Shown here: positions 7,938-18,671 of the stretch, piece by piece
Layout: each line of letters opens with the position of its first letter
Numbering within the stretch: position 1 is the first letter of the stretch
NCBI RefSeq assembly: GCF_014836335.1
Contig: NZ_JACSRA010000013.1
Span: 1-64,000 of the forward strand
Source: Clostridium cibarium
Lineage (GTDB): Bacteria > Bacillota > Clostridia > Clostridiales > Clostridiaceae
Reading direction: 5' to 3'
DNA length: 64,000 bases
Made by a program: the position numbers and the translations under genes
Notes under the pieces: generated by a model
What the model saw: only the letters and a program-made list of their open reading frames with translations
What the model was told of the DNA's origin: nothing
Databases searched by the model: none

Positions 7938-9500
7938 CTAAATTAATAAATTCTCCCCATTTGTACTGCCATTTACTTCATTTGCAACTGCAGGCCATAC
8001 TTTTTCATATCTTATACCTGTTAAATGCTCAACAACATCTTTTGTTTTAGCATCTGCATCCTTTTTTAATCCATTATTTTTTAGCCTTTGAATTTCATTG
8101 ATTAATATTTTATGAGTAGAAGTATTAAGTTTAAATCTAAAAGCTACTAACAATGAAATTAAAGTTAACCCCCCACCTCCAATTAACAAAGTTAATACAA
8201 TAGCATGTTGTACTACCAATGGTTGAACAGTTGCATCTTTAACTAAACCTGCTGATTCAAGCATAATTCCAATAATAATTGCTGCAATCCCGCTTGTTGC
8301 TTTTCTTAAGAAAGTCATCACCGCAGCAAAAAGTCCTTCACGCCTCTTTCCTGTCATTATTTCATCTACATCAGGAATAAACGGAAATACGTTCCATGGC
8401 GTAAAATATACACAAGATTTTCCCGCTTGAAATACAAATGAAACAACAATAAGTGCAATAATTAGTGTACTATCTGTTAAATGCAGAACATAAATTCCAC
8501 AATATCCTAAAATACCTATAATAACTGTTATATAGCAGAATTTTAATAGATTAGCTGGTCCAACTTTAACAAAAAGCATTCCCCACACTAAAGTTAATGG
8601 TACCCCAATAAGATTTATTGATAATAAACTCGAAGCAAAAGAAGCAGTAGAACCTAAATTGAAAACAATAAAATAAACAAAAACAGTTACAATAATATCC
8701 TGTGCTGTTACAGCAAATAAGTACATAATTAAATGCTGACGAAAGGCTTTTACTTTTAAAGTTGAAAAATATTCTTTAACTATATGAGCCACTTTTCCTG
8801 CTATTTCTATAATAGAAATACCTTTAAATGACTTATTCATATTTTGCTCTTCAATCATCTCAGCTGTTAATTCTCTTTCCCAAGTAGTGTTATAAGTAAT
8901 CAATATACATATAACATAAAGTGTAGCAAAACTGAAACCAAGAACAAAATAAGCATTAGGGTTATTTTCCCCCATTATTTTAATTAATGTACCACCAACT
9001 ATAGTACAAATAGAACTAGTAAAACCAGAACATAACATTCTACCTGTAGTCAATATTGTCCTTTTATTAAAATCAGAAGTCATTTCTGAAGGTAATGTTT
9101 CATATGGAATAAGAACAACACTGGCAAGAATATCGAAAATGACATAAGTCCAGAAATAAAACCAGTAGTTTAGTCCATTAATCCATAGCAATCCATAAAC
9201 AAACATTAATGGAGCTCCAAATAAAAGGAAGAAACGTCTACGTCCAAATTTTTTTCCAAGCTTTGTACGATAAAAATAGTCGGTAATATTCCCCATGCAA
9301 ATACTGACTACAGAGTCAATAAGTTTTGAAGATGCAAATATTGCTGCTGCTTCCATGGCGCTTAAGCCAACAAAGGTAGTATAGAAATACATAAGATAGG
9401 CCCCTATGAGCATTCCAGAGCTCCCTCCCATAACATCAGTTAATCCATATCCTAAACCTGTTAACAGAGTAATTTTTTTCTCTTTCCTACTTTTAAACAT
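7938..9500 (-). CDS. GPH-family sugar symporter, probably for (aldo)uronic xylo-oligosaccharides
   Basis: A 520-residue protein with about 12 membrane segments, of the glycoside-pentoside-hexuronide:cation symporter (MelB/XynP) family. It starts MFKSRKEKKITLLTGLGYG and has the loop DYFYRTKLGKKFGRRRFFLL typical of the family. A hydrophilic tail of about 50 residues follows the last helix. It is the last gene of a cluster with GH67, GH3 and acetylesterase enzymes that lack signal peptides. Import of decorated xylo-oligosaccharides for intracellular cleavage is therefore the best guess. A 179-bp gap upstream with a cre-like palindrome may give it its own control. Confidence 0.82.
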   Translation of the reverse strand: MFKSRKEKKITLLTGLGYGLTDVMGGSSGMLIGAYLMYFYTTFVGLSAMEAAAIFASSKLIDSVVSICMGNITDYFYRTKLGKKFGRRRFFLLFGAPLMFVYGLLWINGLNYWFYFWTYVIFDILASVVLIPYETLPSEMTSDFNKRTILTTGRMLCSGFTSSICTIVGGTLIKIMGENNPNAYFVLGFSFATLYVICILITYNTTWERELTAEMIEEQNMNKSFKGISIIEIAGKVAHIVKEYFSTLKVKAFRQHLIMYLFAVTAQDIIVTVFVYFIVFNLGSTASFASSLLSINLIGVPLTLVWGMLFVKVGPANLLKFCYITVIIGILGYCGIYVLHLTDSTLIIALIVVSFVFQAGKSCVYFTPWNVFPFIPDVDEIMTGKRREGLFAAVMTFLRKATSGIAAIIIGIMLESAGLVKDATVQPLVVQHAIVLTLLIGGGGLTLISLLVAFRFKLNTSTHKILINEIQRLKNNGLKKDADAKTKDVVEHLTGIRYEKVWPAVANEVNGSTNGENLLI

Positions 9501-9598
9501 TCAATTTTCCTTCTTTCCTAAATATTAATTATTGTAGTATTTAATTACAATATAGAAACTCACTCATAATAATCTTACTTGTACCTATTGCGTTTTGT

Positions 9599-9616
9599 AT
9601 TAAAACGTTTTCTTAA
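9599..9616. promoter_or_regulatory. cre-like site before the GPH transporter
   Basis: The palindrome AAAACGTTTT (9602-9611) matches the CcpA consensus TGWAANCGNTNWCA at 12 of 14 positions on either strand. It lies about 100 bases upstream of the transporter start, in the 179-bp gap after the esterase gene. A weak promoter (TTGTTT, 17 bp, TATTTT) can be read upstream of it on the minus strand. Confidence 0.45.
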
Positions 9617-9679
9617 GTATGTTTAAAATATGAATTTCCCCTACTTTAAACAAAATATTGAAATCACTTTGTTTTCTAT

Positions 9680-11542
9680 CTATATTGCAGTAAATGGAGA
9701 TGCTGGTAATCCTTCTTTATTGTATAAAGTAACATTAGTAGGATTATCTGCCCAGCAGTATCTTACACCTATTGGATTTTTTATATTCTTGTTATAAACC
9801 TTTACTCTATTTCCTTCTATTTCAGCACTTGCTTGCACATAGTTTTTATCCTCTCCACATATAAAAAATTGATTTAAACTATTCTCCTTAATCATTAATC
9901 CGCTACCTATATTTGAAAAATTTAAATAAATTTTATTTTCTAAAACCTCCATACTCTCATATAAAGGCCCACTATAAACTACATCTTCTCCATAAGCTAT
10001 TTTTTGAGCTGCAAGCGCAAGTCTTCTTCCTACTTCTTTTTTATTTTGTGGATGTAAATCATTATATTCTCCTAAATCAATTGAAACTACCATGGCAGTA
10101 TTATTTACTTTTAAAGCTCTTCTTTGTAAATCTCTTATCTTAGCCCAATTTTCACTGTATTCCTTAGAAGGCTCTAAGAAATTTGCAAGTTGAACAAACA
10201 AAAATGGGAATTCTCCTATGTTCCAAGCACTTCTCCATTCTTTTATCAATCTTGTAAATAGCTCTTCATAACCTTTTGTATCACAAGTATTAGACTCTCC
10301 TTGATACCATATAACTCCTTTAATTGTATAATGCCTTAATGGTGAAATTAATCCATTATATAACCCTGTAGGCTTATATTGAAAGAATGTCTGATCCTCT
10401 AAAGGTTCCATCTTGCATCCTACTCTATATTTCCAATTTCCATCTAGTTTTATCTCTTCACCTTTTGCAATTATTTTATAAGCCTTATCTTTAATAAATC
10501 CACCAATATTAATTTTACTGAAGACACGTATGGCAATAATATTTTTACCTTCCTTCAATACTCCACTTGGAATATCGTATTTGCGTGGTGGATATCTATA
10601 ATCTGTGTTTCCAACTAATTTTCCATTAATATATATAAAATCAGCGTCTACAATTGCTCCAAAATATATTCTAGCTGGCATATCTATCATTGACTTTGGT
10701 ATATCAATTTCCTTTCTAAACCAGATCGAACCATTGATTTTTTCTAATTCTGTACCTTCAAAGCTCTGTGGTATAAAGAACTCATTCCACTCTGAATCAT
10801 CTAAGCTTTCACCATACCATCTCTTGCTTTCATCTTTATAACCTTCATCAATTAAATCTATAAACTCATACCAATTGCTAATTCTTTTCTCATCATCCTT
10901 CTTTACTTTTTCTACATAGGAATCATCTTTGCACTCATGTAATAAGTTCTTAAGTTTTGGAAAATCCTCTAGTGACTTTTCACTAATCCATGCTTCAACT
11001 GGAGTTCCCCCTACTCCTGCTGAAATTAATCCTATTGGAATTTTATATTTTTCATATAATTCTTTTGCAAAAAAATATCCCACTGCAGTAAAGTCTAATG
11101 CAGTATCAGGGGTAACTGATGTCCATGGACTGTTACACTCCAACTCTTCTTTTGGACCATGAAAATTATATGTTTGTTTAGGTAAAAACTGACGAATATT
11201 AGGATTTGAATAACTTAATATTTCATCTTCAAATAGATCCATAACTCTTCTACAAGGCAGTTCCATATTTGATTGTCCACTACAAAGCCAAACATCTCCT
11301 ATTAATATATCTTTAATAGTTCCTCTTTTTCCTCTTTCTATAATGGTCATTTCATATGGCCCACCAGCTTCTAGATCTTCCAAGAGTATTTCCCACATTC
11401 CTTCTTCGTTCGCAGTAGTTTCATATGTTTTTCCTAAAAATTCAATTGTTAATTTTTCTTTTTTATTTGTTTTTCCATAAACCTTTGTTTGCTTTCCTCT
11501 TTGAAGCACCATACCATCACTTATAATACATGATAAAGGCAT
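9680..11542 (-). CDS. SGNH acetylesterase of the sialate O-acetylesterase/acetylxylan esterase type
   Basis: A cytoplasmic protein of about 620 residues. The nucleophile block is LCSGQSNMELP and the C-terminal catalytic block is NDLHPQNK, with WYQGESN between them, as in the SASA (DUF303) family. A beta-sandwich, galactose-binding-like insert (about residues 240-380, with WFRKEIDIP) interrupts the catalytic domain, which is usual in this group. Starts at 11569 (TTG), 11560 and 11542 are all possible. I chose 11542 because family members start at the equivalent of MPLSCIISDGMVLQ and AGGGTGA precedes it. In this operon the role is probably removal of acetyl groups from xylo-oligosaccharides rather than sialic acid. 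Confidence 0.8.
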   Translation of the reverse strand: MPLSCIISDGMVLQRGKQTKVYGKTNKKEKLTIEFLGKTYETTANEEGMWEILLEDLEAGGPYEMTIIERGKRGTIKDILIGDVWLCSGQSNMELPCRRVMDLFEDEILSYSNPNIRQFLPKQTYNFHGPKEELECNSPWTSVTPDTALDFTAVGYFFAKELYEKYKIPIGLISAGVGGTPVEAWISEKSLEDFPKLKNLLHECKDDSYVEKVKKDDEKRISNWYEFIDLIDEGYKDESKRWYGESLDDSEWNEFFIPQSFEGTELEKINGSIWFRKEIDIPKSMIDMPARIYFGAIVDADFIYINGKLVGNTDYRYPPRKYDIPSGVLKEGKNIIAIRVFSKINIGGFIKDKAYKIIAKGEEIKLDGNWKYRVGCKMEPLEDQTFFQYKPTGLYNGLISPLRHYTIKGVIWYQGESNTCDTKGYEELFTRLIKEWRSAWNIGEFPFLFVQLANFLEPSKEYSENWAKIRDLQRRALKVNNTAMVVSIDLGEYNDLHPQNKKEVGRRLALAAQKIAYGEDVVYSGPLYESMEVLENKIYLNFSNIGSGLMIKENSLNQFFICGEDKNYVQASAEIEGNRVKVYNKNIKNPIGVRYCWADNPTNVTLYNKEGLPASPFTAI

Positions 11543-11586
11543 ATCCTCTTCACCCTTCATATTTATCAACTTCCTTCATTTAATCA

Positions 11587-13677
11587 TTAATATATATTTC
11601 TTTCCTTTTCATCCTCTATCCCCGACATCCTATAAAAATACGTATTAACCTGATCTCTCCAATCTCTAGCACTTCCTAATTGAATACTAAGTCGTTCAAG
11701 AACTTCCTCATATACTTTTTCATCTATAATACCTTCTAGTTTTCTCCACCTATCGACAAAATTTTCCACTTCCTCGTAGCCTTCAAAATGTGTATCATAA
11801 ATATGCTGAATTACAGTTTTACCTGATTTCAATAGATGAGTATAAGGAACATGGTGAAAAAATAACAACACCTCATCTGGACAGGTTTCTAAATTATCAT
11901 ATTGACTTTTGAGTGGCTCATTGTATTGTCCTACATAACCTGTCCCGCTTTCTATAGTCCGATCAATTCCAATCCCTCTAATATCTGCTCTATGGTATGT
12001 TCCCCAAGGTGAAAACTCATATCCATCTACATCTGGACCATAGTGATGTCCTGTTGCTACCATCCAGCCTATACCAAGCGGAGCTGTATAATTTTCATAT
12101 GCTTTCCAAGAATTCATTAATATCTCCATTACATTTTCTATAACTATCGGATTATCACCAAAGGTAAGATTAATCCATTCCTCTGCAATTTCTTCACTTG
12201 TCATTTCACTATTCCATGCAAGTCTGCCATATCCATAAAGATTTGCTTGAGCTAAAAAATGTCCTGTCCAATTTTCATCATCACCTACATTGACTATTGC
12301 AGCTATTCCATTAATTCTTTTAGCAACACTACTTTCATTTCCATTTGCATATGTTGGAGAACTTAATGCTTCTTTCCATAAGGGAATTAAAAAGCATACA
12401 TGTTTTTGCTGACCTGTGTATTCTTGAGTTATTTGAAATTCCATTAACTTGTTAGTTTTATCCATTGCTCCAAATAGTGGCGATATTGGTTCTCTAACTT
12501 GAAAATCCATAGGTCCGTTTTTAATTTGTAAGTATACATTATCTAAAAATTGTCCATCTAATGGCTCAAAACAGTCAAATGCAGCCTTAGCTCTATCTAT
12601 TGAATAATCTCTCCAGTCTTGCTTACAGTTATATACAAAGCATCTCCATATTAATATTCCTCCAAATGGTGCTAGTGCTTTCCCAAGCATGTTGGCCCCA
12701 TCTGCATGATTACGTCCATAAGAAAATGGTCCTGGCCTACCCTCTGAATCAGCCTTTACCATAAAGCCTCCTAAGTTTGGAATTACACTATACACATATT
12801 GAACTCTTTTCTTCCACCACTTTTTTACCCTCGCATCCAAAGGATCACAAGTTTCTAAGTCCTTTAAGGTAATTGGTGCTGCAAAATTTATACTTAAATA
12901 AGTTTTAATTCCCCATCTGTTAAATATGTAGCTTATAGTTTTTACAATATCAGCTTTGTTATCTATTAAATAAGTTTCTGCTTCATGGACATTTGTGTTA
13001 TTTATAATTACTCCATTAATTCCAATGGAAGAAAGCATTCTCGCATAATCATTAATTCTATCTAAATCCGAAGCTACCTTATAATCATCATTAAATGCCT
13101 TTCTTAGCCCTGGTCTAGCTGCTGTAATACCACCTATTTCATCCATAACAGCTTTCATAATCTCTTTATTACGGCAGCTTTCAAATAGTATAGAACACCC
13201 TGCAAATCCACGTTCAATAGTCCCATCTATGTTATCCCAATGATCTATTAGTCTAAGATCTTTCCTCGGATTGTCTATAACTTCCTTTCCTTCCAGCTGT
13301 TTGTTTTGTTCAAATAAACTCAATAATGCAAATACTCCATAAAGAATACCATTATCATTCTTAGCTGAAACACTTATACATCCATTAGTTGCATTACAGT
13401 TTATTTTATATCCATCATTAACTAAAGTTTTGTCTTGTGTTCTCTCTAGTTTTATATATTTAACCTCTTTAATATCTTCTTCACTTTCATAAAACACCTG
13501 TGTTCTTTTGCTATCACTTATTTGCTTAAATGCTCTTTTTAGTTCTGATAATGCAGAATCTATAACTTCACTTCTATGACAAACCAACACATTTTCAAGA
13601 TATTCTTTATATTTACTATTTTTGATATTATTATGGCTTAGCCAACAAGAATATAATTTACTTTTTTTATTTACCAT
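11587..13677 (-). CDS. aguA: GH67 alpha-glucuronidase
   Basis: A 696-residue enzyme that removes 4-O-methyl-glucuronic acid from the non-reducing end of aldouronic xylo-oligosaccharides. Family GH67 blocks are clear: FMVKADSEGRPGPFSYGRNH with the acid glutamate, and LDNVYLQIKNGPMDFQVREP with the catalytic aspartate and glutamate pair. There is no signal peptide, so it acts inside the cell on imported fragments. I placed the start at ATG 13677, which has GAGGTGAT upstream, rather than at TTG 13707. It follows uxuB closely and precedes the esterase by about 45 bases. Confidence 0.93.
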   Translation of the reverse strand: MVNKKSKLYSCWLSHNNIKNSKYKEYLENVLVCHRSEVIDSALSELKRAFKQISDSKRTQVFYESEEDIKEVKYIKLERTQDKTLVNDGYKINCNATNGCISVSAKNDNGILYGVFALLSLFEQNKQLEGKEVIDNPRKDLRLIDHWDNIDGTIERGFAGCSILFESCRNKEIMKAVMDEIGGITAARPGLRKAFNDDYKVASDLDRINDYARMLSSIGINGVIINNTNVHEAETYLIDNKADIVKTISYIFNRWGIKTYLSINFAAPITLKDLETCDPLDARVKKWWKKRVQYVYSVIPNLGGFMVKADSEGRPGPFSYGRNHADGANMLGKALAPFGGILIWRCFVYNCKQDWRDYSIDRAKAAFDCFEPLDGQFLDNVYLQIKNGPMDFQVREPISPLFGAMDKTNKLMEFQITQEYTGQQKHVCFLIPLWKEALSSPTYANGNESSVAKRINGIAAIVNVGDDENWTGHFLAQANLYGYGRLAWNSEMTSEEIAEEWINLTFGDNPIVIENVMEILMNSWKAYENYTAPLGIGWMVATGHHYGPDVDGYEFSPWGTYHRADIRGIGIDRTIESGTGYVGQYNEPLKSQYDNLETCPDEVLLFFHHVPYTHLLKSGKTVIQHIYDTHFEGYEEVENFVDRWRKLEGIIDEKVYEEVLERLSIQLGSARDWRDQVNTYFYRMSGIEDEKERNIY

Positions 13678-13708
13678 ATCAACATCACCTCTTCTTTCCT
13701 TTTGCAAA

Positions 13709-15322
13709 TTATAAATAATTCTTCAAAGTTCTTCTTACTGCTCCCTTACCATCTATCATTTCTTCAAAACATAGTTCTATTAAACTTCCTAAATCTGCTT
13801 TATATAAATCTAACCCAAAGATCTTTTCATTTGAAAGAATAGGTTTCAATTCTTCATGAAATGGTCCTTTTTGTCCTAGTTTAATTCCTTTAAGATGTTC
13901 TCTAAGTATAGATAGCATTGGATCATCACTAATTTCAAATTTATTACCATTGTCATCAACACCTAGCAAATATCTACACCACCCCGCTATAACTATAGGA
14001 ATAAACTTCAATTGGCTTACTTCTAATTTAGGATCTTTCAAATATGCCTTGATTGTTTCTCCAAAGCGAATAGGCAGTTTTTGTGAAGTATCTGTGGCAA
14101 TTCTTTGTGGAGTATCTGGCATAAATGGATTTGGTATTCTAATAGTTAAAACTTCATCTATAAAATCTTTTGGACTTATAATTTTAGGATCAACAACTAC
14201 TGGTAATCCTTCTAAATACGCAATATTCTCCACTAAAGATCTTAACTGCGGGTCTTTCATTTCTTCACAAATTCTAGTATAAGATAGTAAACATCCAAAT
14301 ACAGCTAATGCAGTATGTAGTGGATTTAAGCATGTACAAACTTTCATCTTTTCCACACGATCTACTGTACTTCCATCAGTAAATTTGACACCTACCTCTT
14401 CAAGTTTTGGTCTACCATTTGGAAATGAATCTTCAATTACTAAATATTCTGCTTCCTCTGCATTTGTAAAAGAAGCTACATAAGTATTTTTAGAAGTTAT
14501 AATAGGTTCTACATCTGAAAATCCACTCTCTATAAGCATGTTTTTTACACTATCATCTGGTCGTGGTGTAATTTTATCAATCATTGTCCAAGGAAATGTT
14601 ACACTACAGCCATTATTAATGTATTTCAAAAATCCCTCCTCTGCTTTCCCATTATCAACCCATTTCATTGCAAAGGTATTAATAGCATTGTATAATTTTG
14701 ATCCATTATGTGAACAATTATCCATACTCACTAATGCAATTGGCATTCTATTATTAAGATATCTTTCATAGCATAATGCAGATACTTTCCCTATATAACT
14801 CTTAGGTTTCTTAGGACCATTTTTAAAATCTTCTTCTACTTCTGGAATGAAGTTTTCATTCTTTCCAATAAGGCTATACCCCTTTTCAGTAATAGTAAAA
14901 CTAGCCATCTGCAGCGATGTCTTTCTAAAAATCTCTTTTAATCTTTCAAAATCTTTTTCATTGTCACTATCTAATGCAAGGGATTCTGTAATACTTCCAA
15001 TCACAGTTTTTTCAACAGTTCCATTAGCTTTTAAAATTACCATTACACTTAAGTCATCATGCTTTTTATTTACTTTTTCAATAATCTCATAATCATAACC
15101 TTCTGCTACAATAATACCTTTATTGGTTTTTCCTTCATCTAAAAGAGTTTGCTGTAATGCAGCTGGAAATGACCTGAAAATATTGCCTGCACCAAAATGA
15201 ATCCATGTAGGATTTTCTTTTGTCTCCTTTATAACTTTTTCTCTATTAAATTTAGGAATCTTAAAGCCTCTTTTTTCCCATTCTTCTCTGCTTTTAATTC
15301 CCTCATTATTTAACTCCAACAT
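13709..15322 (-). CDS. uxuB: D-mannonate oxidoreductase (fructuronate reductase)
   Basis: A 537-residue member of the mannitol dehydrogenase family. It catalyses NADH-dependent reduction of D-fructuronate to D-mannonate. The N-terminal segment WIHFGAGNIFRSFPAALQQ is the dinucleotide-binding region, and the central VSMDNCSHNG block is typical of the family. The gene starts four bases after uxuA ends, indicating translational coupling. It handles the glucuronate released by the GH67 enzyme after isomerisation. No glucuronate isomerase (uxaC) is present in the window. Confidence 0.92.
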   Translation of the reverse strand: MLELNNEGIKSREEWEKRGFKIPKFNREKVIKETKENPTWIHFGAGNIFRSFPAALQQTLLDEGKTNKGIIVAEGYDYEIIEKVNKKHDDLSVMVILKANGTVEKTVIGSITESLALDSDNEKDFERLKEIFRKTSLQMASFTITEKGYSLIGKNENFIPEVEEDFKNGPKKPKSYIGKVSALCYERYLNNRMPIALVSMDNCSHNGSKLYNAINTFAMKWVDNGKAEEGFLKYINNGCSVTFPWTMIDKITPRPDDSVKNMLIESGFSDVEPIITSKNTYVASFTNAEEAEYLVIEDSFPNGRPKLEEVGVKFTDGSTVDRVEKMKVCTCLNPLHTALAVFGCLLSYTRICEEMKDPQLRSLVENIAYLEGLPVVVDPKIISPKDFIDEVLTIRIPNPFMPDTPQRIATDTSQKLPIRFGETIKAYLKDPKLEVSQLKFIPIVIAGWCRYLLGVDDNGNKFEISDDPMLSILREHLKGIKLGQKGPFHEELKPILSNEKIFGLDLYKADLGSLIELCFEEMIDGKGAVRRTLKNYL

Positions 15323-15326
15323 TTTT

Positions 15327-16400
15327 TCACCTACTTTTATTTGATTTTTTCAAGCTTTCTAATATTCCGTTTAAATATGTTACTCCAAGTGCTCTATCAT
15401 AAAGCCCATATCCAGGCATGGCTACTTCTCCCCAGATAGCACGTCCATGATCTGGTCTTACAATTCCTTTAAATCCAATTTCATATAATGCTTTCATAAT
15501 TTCATACATGTCTAGAGATCCATCTGATGATAAATGTGCAGCTTCATCAAATTTACCCGGAGCAATATGTTTAATATTTCTAACATGTGCAAAGTGAATT
15601 TTTCCTTTTAGAGACCTTATAATATCAGGAATATCATTATTTATGTTAGAGCCTAGTGACCCTGTACATAATGTAACCCCATTGCAAGGACTATCTACCA
15701 TTGTTACTAATTTTAGTAAATTTTCCTTGCAAGTCATAATTCTTGGGAGTCCGAATACTGGCCAAGCTGGATCATCTGGATGTATTGCCATTTTTATATT
15801 GTATTTTTCGCACGTTGGCATAATTGCTTCTAAGAAATACCTTAAATTATTAAATAACTTTTCATCATCTACATCTTTATACATTTCAAATAATTCTTTT
15901 ATTCTGGCCATACGCTCTGGTTCCCATCCTGGTAATTCAAAGCCATTAGCTTTTGAATCCATTGATGATAATAAGTTTTCAGGATTTATTTTATCTATAA
16001 TTTCTTGGTCGTAAGATAATACTGTTGATCCATCTGGTCTTACCTTTGCAAGATCAGACCTTGTCCAATCAAATACTGGCATAAAATTATAGCAAACGAC
16101 ATTAATCCCCTCTTGTCCAAGGCCCTCCAATGTTTTGATATAATTTTCAATGTATTTATCTCTATCTGATGTACCTACCTTTATTGAATCATGAATATTA
16201 ACACTTTCTATCCCCGAAAGCTTAAGCCCAACAGCTTCTACTTCTGCCTTCATAGCTTTAATTCTTTCCTTTGACCATACTTCTCCAGGCATTGTATCAT
16301 ATAAAGTAGTAACAACACCTGCTACTCCTGGAATTTGCCTAATTTGCTCTAGTGTCACTGAATCTGCTTCTTTTCCAAACCATCTTAATGTCATTTCCAT
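15327..16400 (-). CDS. uxuA: mannonate dehydratase
   Basis: A 357-residue enzyme that dehydrates D-mannonate to 2-keto-3-deoxygluconate. The start MEMTLRWFGKEADSV and the blocks MAIHPDDPAWPVFGLPRI, HFAHVRN and RPDHGRAIWGE match UxuA of the xylose-isomerase-like fold, with metal-binding His, Asp and Cys residues present. A TTG at 16421 would add seven residues; AAGAGGAAAC upstream of ATG 16400 supports the shorter form. It lies second from the left of the enzyme block uxuA-uxuB-aguA. KDG kinase and aldolase must be encoded elsewhere. Confidence 0.93.
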   Translation of the reverse strand: MEMTLRWFGKEADSVTLEQIRQIPGVAGVVTTLYDTMPGEVWSKERIKAMKAEVEAVGLKLSGIESVNIHDSIKVGTSDRDKYIENYIKTLEGLGQEGINVVCYNFMPVFDWTRSDLAKVRPDGSTVLSYDQEIIDKINPENLLSSMDSKANGFELPGWEPERMARIKELFEMYKDVDDEKLFNNLRYFLEAIMPTCEKYNIKMAIHPDDPAWPVFGLPRIMTCKENLLKLVTMVDSPCNGVTLCTGSLGSNINNDIPDIIRSLKGKIHFAHVRNIKHIAPGKFDEAAHLSSDGSLDMYEIMKALYEIGFKGIVRPDHGRAIWGEVAMPGYGLYDRALGVTYLNGILESLKKSNKSR

Positions 16401-16445
16401 AATAGTGTTTCCTCTTTTCAATTTCGTATTTAAATTTAATAGATT

Positions 16446-18578
16446 TTATACTACTTCAATATCAGCTTCTAGCGGAGTAATTCCTATAAGCCTGATACTT
16501 CTACTGTCTGGTTGTGATATACCAACAAACAACTTAAACTTCTTGCTATCAAGAATTCTTTCACCTTTATCATTTACAGCTTCAAAAGATTTTTTATCTA
16601 TTTTGATTGATACTGTTTTACTTTCCCCTTTTTTAAGCTCAACACGTTTAAATCCTGATAAACTATAATTATCAACTGCAAACTGTGATTCAAGGTCCTT
16701 TACATAACATTGAACTACTTCCTCTATATCAAAATTTCCTGTATTAGATATTTTAAGACTTACATTAACGCTATCAAAATTTTTATGAATATTAGATACT
16801 ACTAAATCAGATAATTCAACAGATGAATAAGTTAATCCATAACCAAATGGATATAGACTTTCATTCTTCATATAACGATAAGTTCTACCCTTCATAGAGT
16901 AATCTGTAAACTCTGGTAATTCTTCAATAGTTTTATAGAAAGTTACAGGTAATTTACCACTTGGTGAACATTTCCCAAATAGTATATCAGCCAAAGCTCT
17001 ACCACCATGACTACCTGGATACCATACATCTAAAATAGCAGCACAGTTTTCTTCTTGCCCTTGAAGAGTTAATGCACTTCCAGCTCCAAGCACTACTATT
17101 ACAGGTTTGCCAGTTGCAATTACTTTTTCAAGCAATTCTTGTTGTCTTCCAGGTAAATTTAAGTTTAATTTATCTCCAGCACCATCACTATTACTAGCAT
17201 CTCCTTGTTCTCCTTCAATTGAAGAATCTAAGCCTAAACAAAGAATAACTACATCGCTATGTTCTGCAACAGTAACTGCTTCAGCCATTCTATCATCTGC
17301 TTCTGCTAAATCTGAAACTCTATCTTTGTATAGATGGCAACCTTCTGAATAAAATACCCTTATATCATCTGAATCTACAGCTTCATGAATTCCTTCTAGT
17401 ATTGTAGTGTACTTTGAAGCAGTGCCAAAATAATTTCCCTTAAGCATTAACTCACTATTTGAGTTTGGTCCAATAACTCCAATGGATTTCAATTTTGATT
17501 TATTTAATGGAAGTACTCCATTATTTTTTAACATTACTATAGATTTTCTTGAAGCTATTAATGAAATTTCATTATGTTCCTTACTATCATTCATCTCATA
17601 AGATATTTTGTTATACTCACATTCTTCATCAAACATACCGAATCTAACTCTTGTTGCCATTAATCTTTCAGCAGCAGTAGTTATATCCTCTTCTGATACT
17701 AAACCTTCCTTATATGCTAATAACATTTGAAGATATACATTTCCACAATTTAAATCACAACCATTCTTTATTGCAAGAGCCGCTGATTCAGTAGCAGTGC
17801 TTGTAACCTTATGATATAGATGAAAATCTGCAATAGCCCAGCAGTCAGATACTACATGTCCTTTAAATTGCCATTTTCCTCTTAAAATATCCTTTAATAA
17901 AAGTTTACTTCCACAACAAGGTTCATCATTTGTACGATTATAAGCCCCCATTACAGCTTCAACGTCAGCTTCTTTTATGCAAGCTTCAAAAGCTGGTAAA
18001 TAAGTTTCAAACAAATCTTTTTTACTTACAACAGCATTAAATTCATGCCTTAAGCCTTCTGGTCCACTGTGCACTGCAAAGTGTTTAGCACATGCTGCTA
18101 TTTTTAAATACTTTCCATCACCTTGTAATCCTTTGACAAAGGCCACTCCTAACCTAGAAGTTAAATATGGATCTTCACCATAAGTTTCATGCCCACGTCC
18201 CCATCTTGGATCTCGGAAAATGTTTATATTAGGAGACCAATATGTCAACCCTTTATAAATATCTCTATCACCTTTCTTAGAATTCTCATTATATTTGGCA
18301 CGCCCTTCAGTTGCTATAATTTTTGCAATTTCTTTTAATAGCTCATCATCAAACATGGCAGCTAATCCAATAGCTTGAGGAAATACGGTTGCTGTGCCTG
18401 CCCTTGCTACACCATGAAGCCCTTCATTCCACCAATTATATCTTGGTATATTTAAATGTTTTATAGCTGGTGCCTTATATGTTAATTGCTCTGCTCTTTC
18501 TTGAAGAGTCATTTTAGCTACTAATTCTTTTGCTTTCTCTAATGCACACTCATGAGTTATTCTTTCATTGTTTCTCAT
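16446..18578 (-). CDS. GH3 beta-glycosidase, probably beta-xylosidase
   Basis: A 710-residue GH3 enzyme with an N-terminal TIM barrel (about residues 15-330), an alpha/beta sandwich (about 350-570) and a C-terminal fibronectin-III-like domain (about 630-700). The nucleophile is Asp245 in VVSDCWA, and the KHFAVHSGPE block is intact. There is no signal peptide, so it should act on imported oligosaccharides. The protein family alone cannot separate xylosidase from glucosidase or arabinosidase. The glucuronoxylan neighbourhood makes beta-xylosidase the likely activity. Confidence 0.85.
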   Translation of the reverse strand: MRNNERITHECALEKAKELVAKMTLQERAEQLTYKAPAIKHLNIPRYNWWNEGLHGVARAGTATVFPQAIGLAAMFDDELLKEIAKIIATEGRAKYNENSKKGDRDIYKGLTYWSPNINIFRDPRWGRGHETYGEDPYLTSRLGVAFVKGLQGDGKYLKIAACAKHFAVHSGPEGLRHEFNAVVSKKDLFETYLPAFEACIKEADVEAVMGAYNRTNDEPCCGSKLLLKDILRGKWQFKGHVVSDCWAIADFHLYHKVTSTATESAALAIKNGCDLNCGNVYLQMLLAYKEGLVSEEDITTAAERLMATRVRFGMFDEECEYNKISYEMNDSKEHNEISLIASRKSIVMLKNNGVLPLNKSKLKSIGVIGPNSNSELMLKGNYFGTASKYTTILEGIHEAVDSDDIRVFYSEGCHLYKDRVSDLAEADDRMAEAVTVAEHSDVVILCLGLDSSIEGEQGDASNSDGAGDKLNLNLPGRQQELLEKVIATGKPVIVVLGAGSALTLQGQEENCAAILDVWYPGSHGGRALADILFGKCSPSGKLPVTFYKTIEELPEFTDYSMKGRTYRYMKNESLYPFGYGLTYSSVELSDLVVSNIHKNFDSVNVSLKISNTGNFDIEEVVQCYVKDLESQFAVDNYSLSGFKRVELKKGESKTVSIKIDKKSFEAVNDKGERILDSKKFKLFVGISQPDSRSIRLIGITPLEADIEVV

Positions 18579-18671
18579 AATATTTCCTTCTTTCTCTATA
18601 TTTTTTCTTATCTAACGAAAAATTTATTAGCTGTCTAAACATCTCTTACATTTCTATTTTTACTGTTTCTT